Of a DNA stretch of 35,549 bases, positions 31,872-35,549 are shown piece by piece. The notes under the pieces are model-generated. The model saw only the letters and a program-made list of their open reading frames with translations, was not told where the DNA came from and did not search any database. A program made the translations under genes and the position numbers. This DNA comes from Alkanindiges hydrocarboniclasticus (GTDB taxonomy: Bacteria; Pseudomonadota; Gammaproteobacteria; Pseudomonadales; Moraxellaceae): assembly GCF_001982605.1 (NCBI RefSeq), contig NZ_MLCN01000009.1, positions 1 through 35,549 of the forward strand, read 5' to 3'. Position 1 is the stretch's first letter; every line of letters begins with the position of its first letter.

Positions 31872-33256
31872 ATGACGTGACAGTGATCGACCGCTTCCTC
31901 GATACCTTCTCGCGCTACATCGACTCGGGCTTTGGGCTGCTGCAGGGCGAAGTCGCGTTCCTCACCGCCACGCTGATCGTCATCGACATGACCATCGCCG
32001 GGCTGTACTGGGCGATGAGCCACGCCACCGGCCAGGGCGATGATGTGATCGCCAAACTGCTGCGCAAGGTGCTTTACGTCGGCGCCTTCGCCTACATCAT
32101 CAACAACTTCAACTGGCTCGCCAGCATCGTCTTCCGCTCGTTCGCGGGCCTGGGCCTGACGGCCAGCGGCTCGACGATGAGCATGGGCGAATTCCTGCAA
32201 CCGGGACGCTTGGCCAAGACCGGCATCGACGCGGCGGCCCCCATTCTTGAGCAGATCAGCGACATGGCGGGCTTCCCCGAAGTGTTCGTGAACATGACGC
32301 CCATCGTGGTCATGTTCCTGGCCTGGGCCGTGGTGATCCTGTGTTTCTTCGTGCTGGCGATCCAGCTTTTCATCACGCTGATCGAGTTCAAGCTGACCAC
32401 GCTCGCGGGCTTCGTACTGGTGCCGTTCGCGCTGTGGAACAAGACCAGCTTCCTCGCCGAGAAAGTGTTGGGCAACGTGGTGTCTTCGGGCATCAAGGTG
32501 CTGGTGCTGGCGGTCATCGTCGGCATCGGCTCGGGCCTCTTCGCCGAGTTCCAGGTGCATCCGGCCGAGCCGTCCATCGACCATGCGGTGGTCGTCATGT
32601 TGGCCTCACTGACGCTGCTGGCGTTGGGGATCTTCGGGCCGGGCATCGCCACGGGCCTGGTATCCGGCGCACCGCAGTTGGGTGCCGGCACGATGGCGGG
32701 CGCTGCTGTGGGTGCCGCAGGTGCGGCGGTGGCCGTAGGTGCCGCCGCCACCGGCGTGGGTGGTGCCGTGATGGCCGGGGCACGCATGGCACCGGCTGCC
32801 GCCAAGCTCGCCGGGGCTGGCGCGCGGGCCGCCACCTCGGCGGCTGGCAGTGCGAAGTCGGCTTTCCAGGCCGGTTCTGCCGCTGCGGGCGGCGGGGCCA
32901 AGGGCGCGATGGCAGGTTTGGGGAATGTCGCCAAGGGCGGTGCACAGGCGGCAGGCCAACGCGCCGGTGCTGGCATCAAGGCAGCAGCGGCCAAGGCGGT
33001 CGCGCCATTCAAAGCAGGCTGGCAAGGCTCTGGCGCAGAAGGCGGCTCAGGCGGTGGCACTGCAGGGCCAGCCGCCGCAGGCGATGCCGCTGGCAACACA
33101 GCCAACGCGCAGAAGCAGGGGCAACCCGGCTGGGCCAAGCGCCTGCAACGCCGCCAACGACTCACCCAGGCCACCACCACGGCCGCGCACACGCTGCGCG
33201 GTGGCGACGGTGGCGGTTCGGGCCAAGGCCCGAGCCTGAGGGATTCCGATAGCTGA
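31868..33256 (+). CDS. trbL: TrbL, VirB6-type polytopic membrane protein
   Basis: A protein of 462 residues. The N-terminal 270 residues contain about six membrane helices, among them VAFLTATLIVIDMTIAGLYW, VVMFLAWAVVILCFFVLAI, VLVLAVIVGIGSGLF and VVVMLASLTLLALGIFG. They form the inner-membrane pore part of the secretion channel. The remaining 190 residues are a low-complexity, Ala/Gly-rich basic tail, common in TrbL. Reading frames on other strands across this tail are composition shadows. It overlaps the TrbK-like gene and is 17 bases before trbF. Confidence 0.92.
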   Translation: MNDVTVIDRFLDTFSRYIDSGFGLLQGEVAFLTATLIVIDMTIAGLYWAMSHATGQGDDVIAKLLRKVLYVGAFAYIINNFNWLASIVFRSFAGLGLTASGSTMSMGEFLQPGRLAKTGIDAAAPILEQISDMAGFPEVFVNMTPIVVMFLAWAVVILCFFVLAIQLFITLIEFKLTTLAGFVLVPFALWNKTSFLAEKVLGNVVSSGIKVLVLAVIVGIGSGLFAEFQVHPAEPSIDHAVVVMLASLTLLALGIFGPGIATGLVSGAPQLGAGTMAGAAVGAAGAAVAVGAAATGVGGAVMAGARMAPAAAKLAGAGARAATSAAGSAKSAFQAGSAAAGGGAKGAMAGLGNVAKGGAQAAGQRAGAGIKAAAAKAVAPFKAGWQGSGAEGGSGGGTAGPAAAGDAAGNTANAQKQGQPGWAKRLQRRQRLTQATTTAAHTLRGGDGGGSGQGPSLRDSDS

Positions 33257-33273
33257 CTTTCAAGGAGAACTCC

Positions 33274-33978
33274 ATGCGATTCAAACGACCGCAGGTGCGC
33301 TATGCCGACACGCCGCAGCCTGCCACTCCGTATCAAGCCGCTGCCCAAGTGTGGGACGAGCGCATCGGCTCGGCCCGCGTGCAGGCCAAGAACTGGCGGT
33401 TGATGGCCTTCGGCTGCCTGGTACTCGCGCTGCTGATGGCCGGTGGCCTGGTGTGGCGATCGGCCCAGTCCATCGTTACGCCCTATGTCATCGAGGTCGA
33501 TCAGTCCGGCCAGGTACGCACCGTGGGCGAAGCAGCCACGCCGTACCGGCCCACCGATGCGCAGACGGCGCACCACATCGCACGCTTCGTGACGCTGGTG
33601 CGCTCGCTGTCCATCGATCCCATCGTTGTGCGCCAGAACTGGCTAGATGCCTACGACTACACCACTGACCGGGGCGCGGCGGTACTCAACGACTATGCGC
33701 GCACCCATGACCCGTTTGCCCGCATCGGCAAGGAATCGGTGACGGTGCAGATCACCAGTGTGGTTCGCGCCAGCGATGCGTCGTTCAACGTGCGCTGGAC
33801 GGAACGCCGCTATGTCAATGGTGCGGCTGCCGGGCTGGAGCGATGGACGGCGGTGGTGTCCATCGTGCAGCAGACCCCGCGCACCGAAGAACGCCTGCGC
33901 CGCAACCCGCTGGGCATCTACGTCAATGGCCTGTCGTGGAGCCGTGAACTGGATTCTTCTGAAGGAGCCAAACCATGA
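33274..33978 (+). CDS. trbF: TrbF, VirB8-type assembly factor
   Basis: A bitopic inner-membrane protein of 234 residues. ATG 33274 follows AAGGAG. One membrane helix is at about 45-65 (LMAFGCLVLALLMAGGLVW) after a cytoplasmic N-terminus that begins MRFKRPQVRYADTPQPATPYQAA, typical of TrbF. The periplasmic NTF2-like domain ends in LGIYVNGLSWSREL. VirB8 proteins nucleate the core complex. It overlaps trbG by ATGA. Confidence 0.92.
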   Translation: MRFKRPQVRYADTPQPATPYQAAAQVWDERIGSARVQAKNWRLMAFGCLVLALLMAGGLVWRSAQSIVTPYVIEVDQSGQVRTVGEAATPYRPTDAQTAHHIARFVTLVRSLSIDPIVVRQNWLDAYDYTTDRGAAVLNDYARTHDPFARIGKESVTVQITSVVRASDASFNVRWTERRYVNGAAAGLERWTAVVSIVQQTPRTEERLRRNPLGIYVNGLSWSRELDSSEGAKP

Positions 33979-34979
33979 ATGCACGTTTCCGTAAGACCGC
34001 ATTGCCGGTGATTCTGCTGGCATCGACTGTTCTGTTTGCGGGCTGCGCCACGCAGGGCAAACCGCCGCCGGCGATCTCGCTCGATGAGCCGGTGCAGGCT
34101 CAGCCATTGCCCGAGCCGCCCAAGCCCATCGAAGTCGTGACAGTGCCCGAGCCCTTGGCGCTGCCCGCACAGTTGAAGCCGCTGCAGGGCATTGATTCGG
34201 CCCCGACCACGCCGGAGCCTGCTGACGAGAAGGTGCGCGTCTCCCGCGCCAATGCAGAAGCACGCATCGCACCGACCCGCGAGGGCTACGTCAATGCGAT
34301 CCAGGTCTGGCCGTTCACCGATGGCGCGCTGTACCAGGTCTATGCGTCTGTGGGCCGCGTGACGGTGATCGCGCTCCAGCCCGGCGAGGAACTGGTGACG
34401 GTCGCTGCGGGCGATACCGTGCGCTGGATCGTGGGCGATACCTCCAGCGGCAGCGGTGCCGATCTGCGCGTCAATGTGCTGGTCAAGCCTATCCGTTCCA
34501 GCTTGAAGACCAATCTGGTCATCACCACCAGCCGCAGGACGTACCTGCTGGAACTGACTTCGACTGACAAGGCATGGATGGCGTCGGTGTCCTGGGACTA
34601 CCCCAAGGATCGGATGCTGGCCTTGCAGCGCCAGGCACATGCTGCTAGCGCTGCCGCGCCGGTCGATGCAGGCTTGTCGCTGGAGAACATCCGCTTTCGC
34701 TATGCCATCAGTGGCAGCAATCCGCCGTGGAAGCCGCTGCGCGCCTTCGATGATGGCGAGAAGGTCTATATCCAGTTTCCGGCAGGAATCGCCCAGGGCG
34801 AGTTGCCGCCGCTGTTTGTCATCGGTGCGCAGGGCGATGGGCAACTGGTGAATTACCGCTTTCGCTCGCCGTACTACATCGTGGATCGGCTGTTCGGTGC
34901 GGCAGAACTGCGCCTGGGGGCCGACAAGGGCGATGTGGTGCGCATCGAGCGCACGGATGGCATCGCCGGGAGGAACTGA
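33975..34979 (+). CDS. trbG: TrbG, VirB9-type core-complex protein
   Basis: A periplasmic/outer-membrane core component of 334 residues. The signal peptide ends in LFAGCATQ with a lipobox-like Cys at about residue 24, followed by a Pro-rich stretch. The VirB9 domain runs from about 90 to the end: VQVWPFTDGALYQVYAS-like beta strands, PGEELVTVAAGDTVRWIVGD, RTYLLELTSTDKAWMASVSWDYP and a C-terminal FDDGEKVYIQFP with ELPPLFVIG. It is coupled to trbF by overlap and lies two bases before trbI. Complete. Confidence 0.92.
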   Translation: MNARFRKTALPVILLASTVLFAGCATQGKPPPAISLDEPVQAQPLPEPPKPIEVVTVPEPLALPAQLKPLQGIDSAPTTPEPADEKVRVSRANAEARIAPTREGYVNAIQVWPFTDGALYQVYASVGRVTVIALQPGEELVTVAAGDTVRWIVGDTSSGSGADLRVNVLVKPIRSSLKTNLVITTSRRTYLLELTSTDKAWMASVSWDYPKDRMLALQRQAHAASAAAPVDAGLSLENIRFRYAISGSNPPWKPLRAFDDGEKVYIQFPAGIAQGELPPLFVIGAQGDGQLVNYRFRSPYYIVDRLFGAAELRLGADKGDVVRIERTDGIAGRN

Positions 34980-34981
34980 GC

Positions 34982-35439
34982 ATGAGCCAGGACGACATTC
35001 CCGACCTTGCGACGCAGCGGGCGGACAAGGTGGCACCCGAGGCGGTGGCGCTGCGCGCCCAACCGCGCCCGGTCACGCGCCTGAACCGGCGCACGCTGGC
35101 CATCCTCGCCGGCTGCTTGTCGATCGGCATCATGGGCGCACTGATCTGGTCGCTGCAACCGCAGCAACGCAGTGCAGGCGAATCCACGGAGCTGTACAAC
35201 GTGGATCGCGTCTCGCGCTCGGAAGGGCTGGATGCGCTGCCGACGGACTATTCCAAGCTGCCAGCGCTGCCGCCTGACGTGCCGGAGCTGGGGCCACCGC
35301 TGCCGGGTGATCTGGGGCCAGCCATCGTGAACTCGCAGCAGCCGGTCGCCGCCACCTATGCCGCGTCGGGCTACGACCCCAACGATGCGCTGCGCAAGGA
35401 GGCAGAAGCGGCGGCAGCTTCATCGGTATTCTTCCGCAC
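34982..35439 (+). CDS. trbI: TrbI, VirB10-type protein, 5' part only
   Basis: The first 152 residues or so of the VirB10 homologue. A cytoplasmic N-terminus is followed by one membrane helix at about 38-58 (TLAILAGCLSIGIMGALIW) and a Pro-rich periplasmic linker (LPALPPDVPELGPPLPGDLGP). Intact proteins have more than 400 residues with a C-terminal beta-barrel domain that reaches the outer membrane. The genuine sequence ends at 35439. The frame continues to 35512 only because adapter bases happen to be open, giving the false tail CLLYNSDAADD. Truncation is by the contig end, not a mutation. Confidence 0.88.
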
Positions 35440-35549
35440 CTGTCTCTTATACAACTCTGACGCTGCCGACGATCTTCTGCATGTGCATCACGGCGCGGTC
35501 ACCATTATTTAACACACACCCTACAACTGCGTGCCCACGAGCGCTACAG
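35440..35549. other. Illumina Nextera adapter and low-quality read-through at the contig end
   Basis: From 35440 the sequence starts CTGTCTCTTATACA and continues through GACGCTGCCGACGA, which is the Nextera transposase adapter with a small error cluster at 35454-35456. Eight bases follow at 35473-35480 in the index position, and then a degraded match to the flow-cell primer (GTG at 35483 onward, GGTC, CC, ATTATTT). None of this is genomic, and no feature should be drawn over it. Confidence 0.93.

Larger units (their letters stand above)
1916..35439 (+). mobile_element. Tn4371-like integrative and conjugative element, left part, rearranged
   Basis: The gene order is integrase at the left end, cargo, VirD2-like relaxase remnant, RND efflux cargo, LysR, EexN, traG and trbBCDEJKLFGI, which is the Tn4371 family plan. 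The right end is missing because the contig stops inside trbI. The usual repA, parA, parB and traF genes between integrase and relaxase are absent, and the relaxase is only an internal fragment. The element has therefore lost or exchanged its central backbone, or has been joined wrongly in assembly. Confidence 0.75.

Noticed and set aside
32341-33252. Large alternative frames on both strands across the trbL tail
   Set aside because: The Ala/Gly-rich repeat-like composition opens all frames. Only the TrbL frame continues the membrane protein and fits the operon spacing.
1-35549. CRISPR array, tRNA or rRNA genes
   Set aside because: I saw no regularly spaced repeats and no tRNA- or rRNA-like sequence on reading through both strands. 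A covariance-model search would settle it.

Overview
The window is the left part of a Tn4371-like integrative and conjugative element (ICE) joined to an AT-rich flank. It starts in DNA very unlike the rest (7 G/C among the first 60 bases), with three small orphan genes, and becomes GC-rich near 1920. That point coincides with TTTTTTAT at 1916-1923, one base different from the 8-bp TTTTTCAT core I recall for Tn4371, and lies just upstream of a tyrosine integrase gene. The GC-rich part looks beta- or gamma-proteobacterial (Pseudomonas, Ralstonia, Comamonas or Achromobacter type mobile DNA). The flank suggests that the present host is a lower-GC proteobacterium.

Layout. 1-1915: flank with a zinc-ribbon protein gene, a good intrinsic terminator and a two-gene operon (cytosolic protein plus membrane protein). 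2099-6247: integrase, a HigBA/RelE-type toxin-antitoxin pair behind a perfect 12-bp inverted repeat, a TIGR02391 (Ymh) protein with a HEPN-type RNxxxH motif, and a CoiA-like PD-(D/E)XK nuclease candidate. 6325-11788: a defence-like cassette. A CapW/BrxR-like WYL regulator and a four-helix membrane protein are read leftward; a ComEC-like metallo-beta-lactamase-fold (MBL) protein, a fused E2-E1(ThiF)-JAB ubiquitin-like processing protein and the 5' stump of a second MBL gene are read rightward. 11789-12312: an internal fragment of the ICE VirD2-like relaxase. 12344-16538: a mosaic of a TIM-barrel sugar-phosphate isomerase-like gene, an in-frame chimera of an ISL3 transposase and a luciferase-like oxidoreductase, and a Cys-rich ArsP-type permease divergent from an ArsR regulator. 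16723-22706: a complete MexEF-OprN-like RND efflux operon. 22721-23934: a LysR regulator and an EexN lipoprotein, closed by a strong terminator. 24170-35439: traG, a ribbon-helix-helix gene and trbB-C-D-E-J-K-L-F-G-I, a mating-pair-formation operon almost wholly coupled by ATGA overlaps. trbI is cut at the contig end.

The last 110 bases (35440-35549) are not genomic. They begin with a near-exact Illumina Nextera transposase adapter, so the trbI tail is an artefact.

How it fits together. The Trb type IV secretion genes and the coupling protein look intact as far as the contig goes. The relaxase, however, is only a fragment, and no repA, parA, parB or traF homologue lies in the expected interval. 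The element is therefore probably not self-transmissible as assembled, unless that stretch is a misassembly. The cargo adds efflux (RND, ArsP) and a candidate antiphage module. That module, an E2-E1-JAB fusion with MBL proteins, WYL control and a membrane protein, is the most interesting part of the window.
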